Part shown: positions 13,560-39,600 of the stretch, piece by piece
How the letters are laid out: each line of letters begins with the position of its first letter
How positions within the stretch are numbered: the stretch's first letter is position 1
Assembly (NCBI GenBank): GCA_963070105.1
Contig: OY718805.1
Coordinates: 682,001 to 746,000 of the forward strand
Direction: 5' to 3'
Length of the DNA: 64,000 bases
Origin: Litomosoides sigmodontis
Lineage: Eukaryota; Nematoda; Chromadorea; Rhabditida; Onchocercidae
Notes under the pieces: generated by a model
What the model was told of the DNA's origin: nothing
The model's database searches: none
The model's input: only the letters and a program-made list of their open reading frames with translations
Position numbers and translations under genes: made by a program

Positions 13560-14300
13560 TATTTTTCCTCCTTTTCGTTCCTTCCAATTCAGCTAGCAAC
13601 TGGCGACGCGACAATCGCAGACGATAGTCGATGCGAGGGAAGGAATGCAGTAGGGCAGCAGTAGCAAGTGCGGTAATTTCCAGGGTAGCGTTCCTGCCCT
13701 CCTCTCCGACGTGGAATGGAGCGAGCTTCTAGCACTCCGAAAGTGAAATGAGTCAGTTCAGTTCGAGAAGAGCTGCCGAAGCAGTAAGTACTGTGAAAGA
13801 AACAACGCCACTGCCTCCTTGCAACGCACCTAACTGCTTTCTCTCCGAGCGATGTTGCTGTGCGTTTCTTCCATTACGAGCACTGGCTGCATCGCATTCA
13901 AATGCTTCAAATGTGTTTAACATAAAGAAACTTTCCTTGAATTTATTTCAACGCCTTGATTGATTAGCCGCCCGCTGGTGCGCCGGTGCGATGACGTTCT
14001 TCACTCGATGTGCACTTCCTCTCATTTCATTGGCAGTCATTTTTCCGAGGATTGCACTACCATTGCATTCGTTGACGGAAAAGAGCGACAGTAGGCAAAG
14101 CGAAGTATCTCGCTCACATAAACAAATCCGGATTTGCGTAATTGTGCAATTTCACGTTTTTGATAGGATAGGAAAGTTGTATTTGCTGTCTACTGATTCA
14201 GGGATGGATGGATAATGTTTGTGGTTTTTTGATGGTAGCACTATGCAAATTTCCGATTGGCCTGATAGCTGAAGGAGCTCAACAGGCAGCAGCTTCACAG
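13560..14300. promoter_or_regulatory. GC-richer island, possible promoter or 5' exon
   Basis: This stretch is clearly less AT-rich than its flanks and contains several CG-containing words around 13600-13740. It holds an ATG at 13748 followed by 12 codons and a strong GTAAGT donor at 13784, which would make a first coding exon in phase 0. I could not find a downstream acceptor that joins it in frame to the rootletin ATG exon. The sequence TGAGTCA at 13749-13755 also matches an AP-1-type site. It may be a distal promoter or non-coding first exon of rootletin, or an unrelated short transcript. Confidence 0.35.
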
Positions 14301-15181
14301 TAGAGCAATTTTGCTTAATTGAAGTAGTCTAAATATTATCATGCATACTGAGCAGTCACTGGCGGCAAGTCAACTAATGCTAAAATCAATTCTCCTCAGC
14401 CGTTATTTCTGTTTTTTTCCTTCTCAATTTGTGTATCTTTTTTTGTTGAAATAATTTAAATCGTTTTGTGCCGTACAATTCGCAACGAACGATCGTTTGG
14501 ATAGGAAGCGAAGTATATTAGGCCTTATTTACGGAGACACATGTGTGCATCAATCATTTGAGAAGGTTATCTTACTTCAAATGTGTGCTTATCACTACTA
14601 ATGTGTGAAAGTTCGCGACGGGAAACTTCAAAGGAGACGGGAACAAGCGAACGATAATGAATCTTTAAATTAGGTTACCTTTGTTATCTGACTAATTTTA
14701 AAATTTTAATTCTTATAGGAATGTTGCGATTTGTGATAATGAGAAGTGCAGGAGGTAGAATTTACAAGTGACGGATGGTGATGAAAACTATAAAGTGATG
14801 ACTTTTTTGCTATTCCAAGTTCTAACAACTGCATGCGTAAATATTTGCTATAATCACAGTTGCTAATGCTATCATTAACACCATCAGATGAATTTTACGA
14901 GGCTTAACTCTAACTCTACCTGAATAGTCTGATAATAGCCAGATAGTAAATGATAGATTCGCTTTATTATTTTCTACATTCTTTTCAAGTACTTCCAGCA
15001 ATTTATTTCATCAGTTTACTTTGGTTGGTTAGTAAAAGTTATTGGATATCTTATTTGAACAAACAGTAACTAATCGAATTTTAAAATTGAAAACAAACGC
15101 ACTCATTTTTTTATTTGCTCCTTTTGGAATATTTTTTCTAAGAGAGACAATCGGAGAGCTCTGCTTATGCGATCGCTATGA

Positions 15182-15207
15182 GTTATAGCTTTCGATGAAG
15201 CTATAAC
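15182..15207. repeat. perfect 10-bp stem, 6-base loop hairpin
   Basis: GTTATAGCTT and AAGCTATAAC are exact reverse complements around TCGATG. It lies next to GCGATCGC at 15169-15176, itself an 8-base palindrome. No flanking gene or RNA family is recognised. Confidence 0.55.
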
Positions 15208-17055
15208 CTTTCTCTCTGTCTCACACCTTGTATGATAGAGGAATTTTTGCATTTTTCCGAAACATTCCAAAATGCCAGAGCGATGAAATTACCACGTGAT
15301 TTGCAACGTTTTTTAGCGCAATCAATTCCCTCAAAAGCAGCAGGAAAGAAAAAGAGAGGAAGTTTTCCTTTTAAATTTATTTAAAGTGCCACTGAATTTT
15401 CTACTGAAACGAAATGCCCCTTCATTGCATAAAATGTGTACAAAAATTGTCAATTTTATCGTTAATATGAGTGAGAAAATTTTTGATTTCACCATAATAT
15501 CACGAACCGTAAAATATCGGTGAAAATATTTTAAACATATGAGAGATCTATCTCTTCCGATATCTTAATAGATTGAATATTTAATTTTATTTACTTGAAA
15601 AAGCCTAAAATGATTTGCTCATCAAATGACCTTTCAGTATTTTGTCTTGTCCTTTCGTAACTGTTTTCTTAACCGTTTTAATTTTAGGCCATCAGTTTTT
15701 CACCTATGTTTTTCTCTTCTCCTCCTTCTATGCTGTTGTTTTTCACCTTCTCCCACCTCCTCCGATCTTTTTGCACCCACCGCAGAAGCGAACATTTCGT
15801 TTGCTTCACTTCAAGCGTTCATTCGAGCAGGATTTGCGTTTCTACGATTTGCAGGTTACTTCCAGCCATACCTGTCCTTTCTCTTTCAAACTTTAGGAAA
15901 AGCCGAAGGGATAAGGAGAGGCAGCAGCGAATTATGCTTTGCAAGAAGCGTTTACAGTCATGTGAATTTGACCAATTGTTTTCGAATAATAAATAGATGT
16001 ATATTTCTCCAGAGTCAGGATCGAATCAATCATATTCTCGTCGTTAACTAATTAATTAATTAGTTAGTTGTTTCACAACCAGTATTCATTGTTACCAATG
16101 TTAGGTACTGCTTCCTATTCACATGCATTATTCGAGCTTTTTAATATTGCATTTCTGTCTATAAAATTAGTTTTTGATTTTCACTTCCTGTTTCCCAATT
16201 GCATTACAATAAGTAGATCACAACGATAATTTTAGTATTACTACTATTGCAACCATCCTGTGATTTGATACTTCCCAATTTTTTCTCATTATTTTAACGA
16301 TTTAAAAATTTTCAATAAATTGAGATATTTAAAATAGAACAGGAAATTATTTCGAATAAGTGAATTGTAAATTTTAACGATATACGATAGAATTTCGGAC
16401 AAAATTCTAAAATTCCAAATCTTTTTTGCAGCCATTCAACCGAAATTTATGCAATAAATTCATTTTGTTCAGATTTGATAGGATGTAGATAATTTGCATA
16501 CGTGAAAGGCCTACAAAGCCTTCTTTCCCTCTCTCGCTCTTCCATTTCACTTTTCTACTACAATAATACGTGCCGTGCGCTTCTCTTTTTTCCAAAATTT
16601 GCATATTGATTTCTCGTCAACAACATCTGCCACTTCTAATCTTGCAGAACATTTCCAGTCAGTCATTATTCGCTCGTACCTGTTCGGTCTGCTCATTCGT
16701 TCCTTTTTTCAAATTGACTTCCTACACACTAGACATATCACAGTGACACAATGCTTCCCCCTGCTGCCTCTTCTCCTGTTGTACTCGAAATTAAATTTTG
16801 GGACAACAAGATTACGTTAAAAGAAATTTCAAAGTTGTAAGAATGCTGTATTCGAATCGAAAAAAAACTGTTAAAATTATTACTTTTATTCGTATTACGA
16901 GTTAGTGTTGTTGATAACAGCAGCACGTTGCATTTTTGTCGTACTTATTTGACAGCTTCCCTCTGTTACTTATCGGGAAAGTTTTAAAATGAAGTGAAAT
17001 TTCAGCTGAACTGCTAAAAAGAAAAAGAAATGGAGCAAGCAAATGAAGGTATTCC

Positions 17056-17174
17056 TTCCATACTTTCACCGGGGGAACAACGCGGCGCTGAAACGACAAT
17101 TTCTCGTGGAATCAAACTTGAGTGAGTTTATCAGAGAAACTTTACAGAAATTAAGGAACGGTGAAAGTATGGAA
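17056..17174. repeat. 16-bp perfect inverted repeat with 87-base spacer
   Basis: TTCCATACTTTCACCG (17056-17071) is repeated in reverse complement at 17159-17174. The arms are too short for a typical MITE, and the spacer shows no open frame. It could be a folded RNA or a remnant of a small inverted-repeat element. Confidence 0.5.
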
Positions 17175-17980
17175 AGCACGCAGAATTTCTGATTTCATTT
17201 CCCATTCATTTTTTTTAATTAAAAAATTAGTGAAATAATAATAGTAGAGGTGGGACATTCCAGTGTTGCGAAATTCATTCAGTTATTGTCACTTCAATGC
17301 CAAATTTTCCGATCTATTTAATCCTGAAATTTGTGGTGAGAAAATTTGAATTATACAGAGATGTGAAAGAAGTGGTCGCTGTTTTCTTCAACTTTGTAAT
17401 TATAGCCGAACTCATGTAATATACTTAAATAGGCAGAGTTTCTAATTTCTCTGAAAGGATGTGATTTCATAATTTTAATCTTTATTTGATGAAGAATCAC
17501 GTCTGATATGGTAGCAGTGTAACGCATAAATATTGAGCAGGGAAATTAGGCTTTGCAGGTATTGTACCGTTGCGTTATGAGAAGTGCCACATCCATAGTT
17601 GTCGAGTAGTACAGTGATACTTATTTACTTTAATTTCACTGACCACCGTACCTCTGATCGATTTCTTTGTTCTCTTGCGTGCTATCGTTGTTGCTATTTT
17701 CCTTTTCTTACCTGCCAGCATGATGCTTAATTAAAGATTTATCGAGTTGGGAAAAATTGATAATTAAAATTTTGCAAAGAAGACGATACGCTCTGAGCGC
17801 ATTTTTAATTTGCATGTAAATTAATATTATATTATAACTTGAATAGAAACGAGTGAAAGGAATGTTGAATGGATGGATATCGTCACTTTTTTTTTCTAAA
17901 TTTCTGTTTTTCGTCATCAAAAAAGAGCGAAAGAAATGTGAAAGACTTTTCATCAGCTGAACTATAATTTATCCTGTCGT

Positions 17981-17994
17981 ATAACCATCAAAAC
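17981..17994 (+). promoter_or_regulatory. X-box-like (RFX/DAF-19) site
   Basis: ATAACCATCAAAAC resembles the 14-base X-box that DAF-19 binds in nematode cilia genes (half sites around a central AT), with two mismatches to RYYNYY-AT-RRNRAC. It is about 83 bases upstream of the rootletin ATG, the distance usual for functional X-boxes. The mismatches keep this tentative. Confidence 0.3.
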
Positions 17995-18057
17995 TGCATC
18001 CTTAAAACCCGATCTGTTCTGACCTGAATGACTGATTCATTCAACATTAGTCGCAAA

Positions 18058-18063
18058 TTTCAG
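18058..18063 (+). promoter_or_regulatory. probable trans- or cis-splice acceptor before the rootletin ATG
   Basis: TTTCAG ends 13 bases before the ATG at 18077. No upstream exon could be joined with confidence, so spliced-leader addition, common in nematodes, is the simplest reading. A cis-spliced upstream exon is the alternative. Confidence 0.45.
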
Positions 18064-18076
18064 AGCAACAGAAAGT

Positions 18077-31893
<13,817 letters not shown>

Positions 31894-34323
31894 ATAAGAT
31901 GACGAACCCTGATTATCATTTTTCTTTCCTTTCCAAATAACTTTCTCCACCTTTTTTCCTAAATTGTAAAAATAGATTTTCACCTTTTCACCTGTTATCT
32001 TTGCAAAAGAGGAGAAGAAAAAATGATAGAAGTTAAGACATCGCAAATAGTTTTCGCTGTAATTGCTTCTTTTTGCGCTTTTTCTCTTCTCTCTTCTCGG
32101 TCTGTCATTAAAATGCGCAACTGTCCCACTAGCGACTTCCACAGCTTAAAAGCGTAGATGTCACGCGTTGCATAGCAACAGCACTCGCACATGCCGAATT
32201 TCACTTACCTCCCCTGACCAGTCAGTATCAGCCGTCATTGTTGAATCGATTTTCCACAAACATTTTGTCACCTTCGAATGATTGCTTGTTATCAGTTATC
32301 ATTATCAGTGAACGCTATTATTTTTCTGATTATCAGTAAGCATTATTAAATTAAATGCTCTTAATTACTACTTTATTTTTATAAGCACAAGCATTATCAT
32401 CATTACCATTATGATTATCATTATCAATTATTCTATTCAAATATTCACGAATATGCCAAAGCCTTCGTGGTAAATACGCGAAGAAGTGTATCACAAATGT
32501 TCGTTGCTTTTGAGTTTTTGATTTTAAATATCAAATTTCGATTCGTTTTGAAATAGGAAAATCATAGTGAAGAAAGCATAAAGAGATACGTTTCTTTGTT
32601 TTTTCCAATTCAAAAAAGCGAATATAAAAAATCGCTTTTAAACTGGAAGCTTCACGCATTCAATGAAATTGTGAAGAAAAGGAAAGTATTTTTAAATTAA
32701 TTCCTTTCTTTTGAAATACACTGCTTCCTTTATTTGAACGCCGCACGGAAAGTTTATCCATCACTCAAGAGTACCGTATTATTTGTTTAATTACCGAACT
32801 TTTTGTAGAATTTCTTCTCTGACTAAACTGAAATCCTTTCCTGCTATTTCCATCAAATGACTGTAAAATGGGCGAAAGTTTTAATTTAATCAAATAATAT
32901 GAAAAGGAATTTCACTTTTCAATGTTTCATTTCAGTGTTTTATGTCTGAAATTAATTAATTCATTACGTTTTCTTATTTCTTGCATGAATCACTGAAAAC
33001 TAGTAGTAGTGCATTTCCCACTTGCAAGAATGCAGTAGTTGTGCATAAAACTTTGGCTTGCATGTTTATTCGTACTGCCGGAAATACGAAAAAAAAGGAA
33101 TTCATTTCAATTCAAAATGATAATATATGATTCATTTCATATGTGATATGATATGATTCATTCGTTTCAAAAAGGATAAAAAGAAAAATTTTGTTCAAAA
33201 TTAATTGTAGAGGTTTGCGAAGAATGCTTGCGTGTGAGTGATTGTCAGCGATAGGAATTATTCTTCCAATTTTCTCTTATATTCGTTGAAATTTGAAATA
33301 AGTATGTTATGTTTAATGAAAATTATTTTTTTCCTTTACATTTTACAAAATTGTGTGTTTCAGAGAAGAAGAAAAAGACAGTAATCGTCGTGCACATGGT
33401 GGGCCAAAAGACTGTCAACAGTGAACAATCGAACTGATGGGAAAATGAATTTTCAATTTTATATTTTCATTATTTTCTTTGTTATAAAAGCCAAAAAATA
33501 CGTTTTACATCACTTCCTCCTCTGTTATCTAAAAAACGGAAAAAAAATCGGAAGTCAGAATAGAAATTCAAATTTACAACTGAAATGACTATCATTTAAT
33601 CGGTCCTTCTCTTTTGTTTTTTTGCTTATTGATATTCCTTACTGTTACTCTTCTGATTAATTAGTTTACCTAAAAAATACTATCTCAAAACTAGTTCGTC
33701 ACTGGTACTAGTTAGTTAATTAAACTAATTAATCGCTAATAATTGATCACTCATCAATTAAATATATTAGCGAATAAAATTTAATTTCCTTACTTCGTTT
33801 TCTATTTTATTATTCTATCCAAAGAATATTACTTCCAACTCTTTAACTGATCGGTTTCTTTTTTCTTTTGGGTACTACTAGTTGTTATTATATGTGATCA
33901 GTTTCTAATGAAATTTGACTTGCTATTATCAGTTTGTAAAGTAGCAACAGGTCCGATAAGTAGCTTTTAGCCCTCTTCTTTTGTCCGACTATCTCGGATG
34001 CAAAAAGGAGAACGAAATTGGAAATGCTAAATTTCCTTCTGACTTTGCCTCTCATCGAAATATGAACTGAAGTGGTGAGCAAATTTAGATATTGAAGTCA
34101 CTTAAAGAATTGACACTCCAAACATTGCGTTATTTGGAAATAGTTAGGTGGAAGTTTTCGTTGAATTGAATTATAATCTGAAGCTGAACTTTAATCCTTT
34201 TATCATCGCAGTCGAGAAACATTTGAAATGTCTAACATGGCATTCGGCATAGAAATCGTTGCATGGACGATCAATTGATTCAAATGACTAAAATCAGTCT
34301 AAGCCAGAATTGTGAAAGTAATT
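31894..34323. other. intergenic, convergent 3' flanks
   Basis: AT-rich region between the stops of rootletin and the small membrane-protein gene. It has repeated ATTATCA-type words at 32280-32430, a GTTGC/GCAAC palindrome at 32167-32179, and an isolated exon-like stretch after TTTCAG at 33364-33437. AT-rich palindromes occur near 33700-33740. No gene is supported. Confidence 0.55.
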
Positions 34324-35489
34324 TCAAAGGCTTCGATCCCTGCAATGATCGGTGTAATATACGGTTTGCTCGCGTGGCGGATGGTAATGAATGTCATATC
34401 CGGCATTTGTGGTACTGTCTACTGTCGGTAAGGGTTGTTGACGGTTTCTTGATAAAGCGGCGATAGCGGCGGCAACTGCACAAAGGATCAGTGAAAGGCT
34501 GATTACCATCAACAGAATACTGAAAGCACTTAGCAGTTGTAATAATTTCCGATTACTGATTAATTGAAGTTTTTAATCCAATTAATTCAATTCATCGGCT
34601 GATTAATGAATATGCTGATATTTTGAAGCAATTCATATTCACATTGCTTCCTTTTTCAATTAATCCTAAATACTAAGATTTGCTTGCGTAGTTTGTTTAA
34701 GTTTTTCAAAAAATTCCGATTTCTCGTCTTTTAAATTTTACTTCACTCTTCAATCCCTTTCAATTCCTGACCGAACTATCTGTTCGTTGTCATTTTGCAA
34801 GTGTTCCGTTCAGATCGGTAAGAAGGAATAGTTATATTATTAAGAATGAATGAATGCAGCACATCTTGCGTGCAATGAGATGTCAGCACAGTCCTCACTA
34901 TTCTTATCACACCACTCTAGCCAAGTGATAATTGGAGTAATTTTACAAAAATATTTTTAAATCAAAAGAATGGGAAAACTTACACGAGCCATGTTCTCAG
35001 GTAAAAACAACAAGCGCCTAATAACCCGTAGCAACAATAATAATAATGAAAAATTGATTCGTCAGGACATCTGCAATGAAAATTAACCGAATTTAAAACT
35101 TTTATAAATTCCCGTTTTCTAAAAAGGCAAAACGATGGAAGATTATAATTGTAAAGGAAATCTCCGATTAGTGAAGTTATACGGATATTGTTCAGGTCTG
35201 AAGAGGAGAATTTTGAAGATACTTCAACGAGCAAACAGTTCCAAAGCATTGATCTTCCGGACCGAAATAAAATCCATTTGTTAAGATTTTGGCCATTTAA
35301 TGTACCGTCCTGTCACCTTTCAATGGTAAAAATGACAAATTAATGACAGGGATGACAGTATTGCTAATTACTGAAGTAGAAATGCAAATGACAGTAATAA
35401 CATCGGATTGCTTACATTGTTAAGCCACAAATAATTCCGCCGCTCGGATATGGGAAGTAGTTCGGTGCACACATAAAGCTGAAATGCAT
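34324..35489 (-). CDS. small cysteine-rich single-pass membrane protein (about 118 aa)
   Basis: Three exons join in phase: 35489 (or 35478)-35416, 35070-34984 and 34519-34324. The product has a Cys-rich ectodomain-like part (residues about 6-57) containing CPDESIFHYYYCCYG and a CC pair before FYLRTWL. One hydrophobic segment follows (about 57-79, LVILLMVISLSLILCAVAAA). A polar tail rich in Tyr/His/Pro (HYHPP, then TVYYTD) ends the protein. The pattern of CPD, paired cysteines and then a membrane helix recalls small uncharacterised nematode families such as DUF2650, and loosely Shisa/CYSTM-like proteins; this is from memory. The start is uncertain. An ATG at 35489 reads through the TTTCAG at 35479, but a separate upstream exon carrying a signal peptide may be spliced at 35478 instead. 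It lies about 1.2 kb downstream of the SLC12A8-like gene on the same strand. Confidence 0.55.
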
Positions 35490-36660
35490 AGCAGAAACAA
35501 TTGTGCTTTCTTTCAAATGAGAAAAAAACAATTAAATTGAAAAAATTGGGAACAACAGCTTTGTTAGGCAATTAACAATGCTTTCATTTCTGAATTTTCA
35601 AAAGTTTAAAAAATTATCGAACTGGAAAAATTCAAACGAAAATATTTCTCATGGAATTTCCGGTAAATGTGGCCTTTGAAAAGTCCATGAAAAATGGATG
35701 GTATTAGCAGCACAGCATGTATACAACAACTTCCACTATGCATTTTCAGAAAATTTACACAAATTTTATGATTTGTAAACAAATTCCCTTATATGTTGAA
35801 TTTCTCTTCCTAAGCACTCATCCTTTCACTCTTTTTTCCTCTTTTTTATTGTAAAGACCTCGCGCAGTCATCGCTAACGATCAATCGATAGTTAACGATT
35901 GATCCATCGCAAAGGTCAATTTAAATTCAGTTCGCTGTACAATGTCCAACTGAATTACTCGCCGGACAAACAATCTATACTATCTTAAACCAAGCAGTAC
36001 CAATCGATTGCCGTGAAGTTGACCGATATGTACGAATTTTAAATGATAAATTGAAAATTGATATTTTGCACATTCAATTGTTCCAATTTTATTACGAATT
36101 AATATAATTAATTTGTAACGAAAAATTTCTTCCAAAATTATTTTTGTTTATTTCAGCGCGTCTCTTCACATTGTCTACCCACTCACCCTCTCCGAAATCT
36201 TTCATCGTTTTCACTTTAATTTTCTCTTCTTATTATCAAATTTCAACAAATTCATTTAATAGGTGTTTTTTCCAAATTTTTATTTTTATTTGTAAATTTA
36301 TCCATATGACTACTTGATATGTTTACCATTTCTGTGTAAAAGGACGGAAGAAAGAAATACAGCGTAAAACTTTGAATAATAGCATGACAACAACAGAAAA
36401 CGGAAATTTGCATAAAAAAGAAGAAATAAGGGAGTTAAAGAAAGGAAATGAGTAGTGAGAGGAGTGGGGAAAGAAACTGATTATTTAAATTTAAAATTCA
36501 AACAGCAAATTCTTTTCTTGCTTTTTGACCGAGGCATCCACAACAAACGAAGCATTAATGATAACATTAATTTCACTTATTCAGAATTCCCCACCAATCC
36601 CATCCGCACTTTTCCAGAAATTGAAATTTAATTTAGAAGAGGAAAACTACTATTTCATAT
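35490..36660. other. intergenic between two minus-strand genes
   Basis: AT-rich. It should hold the 3' UTR of the SLC12A8-like gene (AATAAA on the minus strand near 36290) and the promoter, or a missing first exon, of the small membrane-protein gene. No other feature seen. Confidence 0.55.
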
Positions 36661-39600
36661 TCATCGTAAATCACTTATAACTGCTTCTGTTTGCTCACTG
36701 TAGTGATAGCGTTTCCGGTCTGAATAATCCGGATTTTCCTCATTTAAAGTTGTGATAATGGTTTCAAGTTCCGGACCTTTGGATACAAAACCACCTCTGT
36801 TAGTTGTTTCCGTCCTTGAGAATGCGATTTTGAACATATGTTGAAGTGAGAATTGACTGATACCTGAGGATAAGAGGCACTACTGATAACACCAATAAAC
36901 ATAAGTATCATATCACTTCGCGTTTGTTATACGAACGATAAAATAGATAATACTTCACAACTCATGACATGTCGTAACTCTTGTGCTGCATGCCAGTATT
37001 ACAGTAATTAAATGGTGTTCAATTAAATAATTGCAAAATTTTTATAGTAATTTAATTTTTACTGTGAAAAAGATTTCAGTTGCAAGAGAAACACACCGGG
37101 AGAAACAGACGGACAAACGCGCCCAATGTAATAATACAAAATGGCTAATGCTAGCAAATGCAGGAATCCGCACCAAAAGTTTATAAATAATATTAGAAAA
37201 ATGTTTGCAATAGCCTGAAATGAATAAGCAACATCAACAATTAATCAAGTTTGCTTAAATTAAATTTCATTTGCTTCTCTCTTTAGCTAATTACACTGAG
37301 GAAACAACACTAAGTAGAACGGTTCTTTCGAGACTCTGGTAGTGCCTTTGTTCCTCACAAATTAGAAATTTAATAAAAAACAAAGTGGTGGAAATAATTA
37401 CGCACTCCAATAAATGATATATAGCGATTGCTGAAGATCGAATACCACGTGTATGGTTGACTAATTGTGCAACTGAGACTTTCTTCTTCATCTGAAATAT
37501 TCCATTTAAATTAATCAAATTAAATTTGCCACTCTCAGTTGCGTTATCACTGCCTACCGGTGATACATTCTTATCGATTGCTATCAGTTATCAGTTAAGC
37601 TTTCATTTTATTCCATTGAAGGTAAAAACTAGCAAGTTTAATTTATATAGTATCAGTACTTGGTAGGTTGTTCTCCGAAAACAGCTTTCCCAGATCGGTC
37701 TCATCCTCCGCACGGTTATCCGTTCCAGCTCTCAGCTGCCCAATACTGTCATATCTTGTTGCAGCACTAATGAATTTACAACTAGCACTTCGATATAATG
37801 AATGCAATGGCACGTGCAACTTGAAGCTATGTGAAAGGAAGGAAGCGAAATAAGGTTGAAATTGAACCTACGTCATCTTGTTAAAATTTTGAAAATCGTA
37901 GCTCATTGCCAGTGAAACGTAGGAATAATTAACGAAAGCATAAGTTATCAAAAATGGCATTGTTGAAAGAATTGCTAACTGATTTAAATCATCAAATAAT
38001 ACAAAAAAGATTGCAATGAGCATCATTACGACACTTGCGCGTAGTGGACTTTTATTTGCCCCACTCTGAAAACATTACTTTTGCAAAGAAATTTTGTTAG
38101 AATTTAATTTGATGATATCAATTAGCAACACGTATTAACTGTCACAGCTGTAAAGGGATTATGGAAATAGACGGAAGGAACAGCGAGGAATGATAGTTGT
38201 TTGGAAAGGAATAAGGGAAATTTTTGAATAAATTTGCCAAATAAAATTACTTAAGAAATCATTCAGCTAGTTTAAGGAAATAATTTAAAAATTAAATTTA
38301 ATTTCTACTTATAATTTATAAATGAACATACTCCAACTGCCAGTGGATTGAGAATTGGTATGATACCCTCGGAAGCGATGCTTTGAATAACTCGTGGAGT
38401 GCCAAGCAACGAGCCAACCGTTGAACTCAACGACGAAACGTAAAGTCCAGTAAAATATAAAAATCCCGTAAATGACACTTTTGCAGCAATCATCGTATCA
38501 CAGATCAGATAAGCTCGATTAACTAATGATCCGAATAGAAGTATGAACGATAGTATAACCATTGAGCTGAATTAGGTAATTAATTAAATTGTAGAGACAA
38601 TGGAGAAGAATAAGTTGAAGGAAGCCAGCTTGCAGCTGCTATTCTTCACTTACTAAGGAGAAGCGTAATATAGAAAATTATCTCAAACAACGATCTATTC
38701 CTTACTGCACGACCACCAATACTAATATTAAAATTTCTACGATTTGCGCAACTTAAATTTCGAAATTTGGAGAAAAAAAGAAAGCTACCTAACAGCAAGT
38801 GCAGATAATTCACCGATAGGTATACTGATATGTGGATTTTTCAAATCCTCACTCATATTCACACCTGCAATTATCCAAAATCACTCAGCTCATTTCTATA
38901 GTTTATATCGGAAAATTATCAAATGCATGTTTGAATGTGAAATTATCCACTCAACAATGAACAACTCAATTTCTTTCATCCTATGTAGTTCAAATTTGTA
39001 CTTCAAATAAATCACACTAAATTTTGCAGTAATCAAATTATAAAACTTAAATTGCATCCACTATCTTCTAAGAGATTATGCAAATGATGTAAACTGAATG
39101 ATAAGCTGATAGGTATGATACTCAAACAGAAAACGGGCAAGTAATAAAAGAATGAGGCACGAAAGACTTAATTAATTTCAGCTTTTACAGACTTTTATTT
39201 GAAATGAATCTGTCAGCAACAGACCTGCTAAAATGCCAAGAAAATTGGCGAAGAAGACGCCAAAAACAGTGAAAAAGTTCTGGCGTGTTTGCTGCACGTG
39301 GAAGCCAAGCTGAGAACAGTTGAGGCCCGCGTACATCGGCCCCATGTTTTCGTCAAATCGCACCGCCGAAAATTTCCCGATCCCATGTTCTTAAAATTTT
39401 TATGCCTTTCTTGCACGTTCGTTCTTTGCACGAAATTCGCACGCTACGTGCAAATTGAAATAGGAAGTTAAAAATAGGAATAACTATTTCTTGATAAATT
39501 TGCAAAATATTTGAGTGGCTGCTGCTAACCAATATCGACTTTAAACAATGCTCCGATATAGAAATCAATGACTGCAAGAATCAAAAATGCCATCAGAACC

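Larger units (their letters stand above)
5725..18076. other. 12.3 kb divergent intergenic region
   Basis: Lies between the divergently transcribed zinc-finger and rootletin genes and must contain both promoters. It is mostly AT-rich with T and A runs. A 142-codon plus-strand frame at 5810-6238 sits just upstream of the zinc-finger start. It is Ser/Cys-rich, matches nothing I know and has no splice support. Other open frames (11347-11715, 12974-13300, 15626-16051) overlap pyrimidine-rich or simple-repeat sequence and look accidental. Listed separately: a GC-richer island, hairpins, simple repeats and an X-box-like site. No tRNA or rRNA seen. Confidence 0.6.

Noticed and set aside
15626..16051. 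Overlapping plus-strand frames, including a Lys/Arg-rich end near 15900-15996 and an exon-like piece around 15781-15852
   Set aside because: The only intron that would join them is 42 bases, shorter than any other in this window (68 or more), and the frames do not link.
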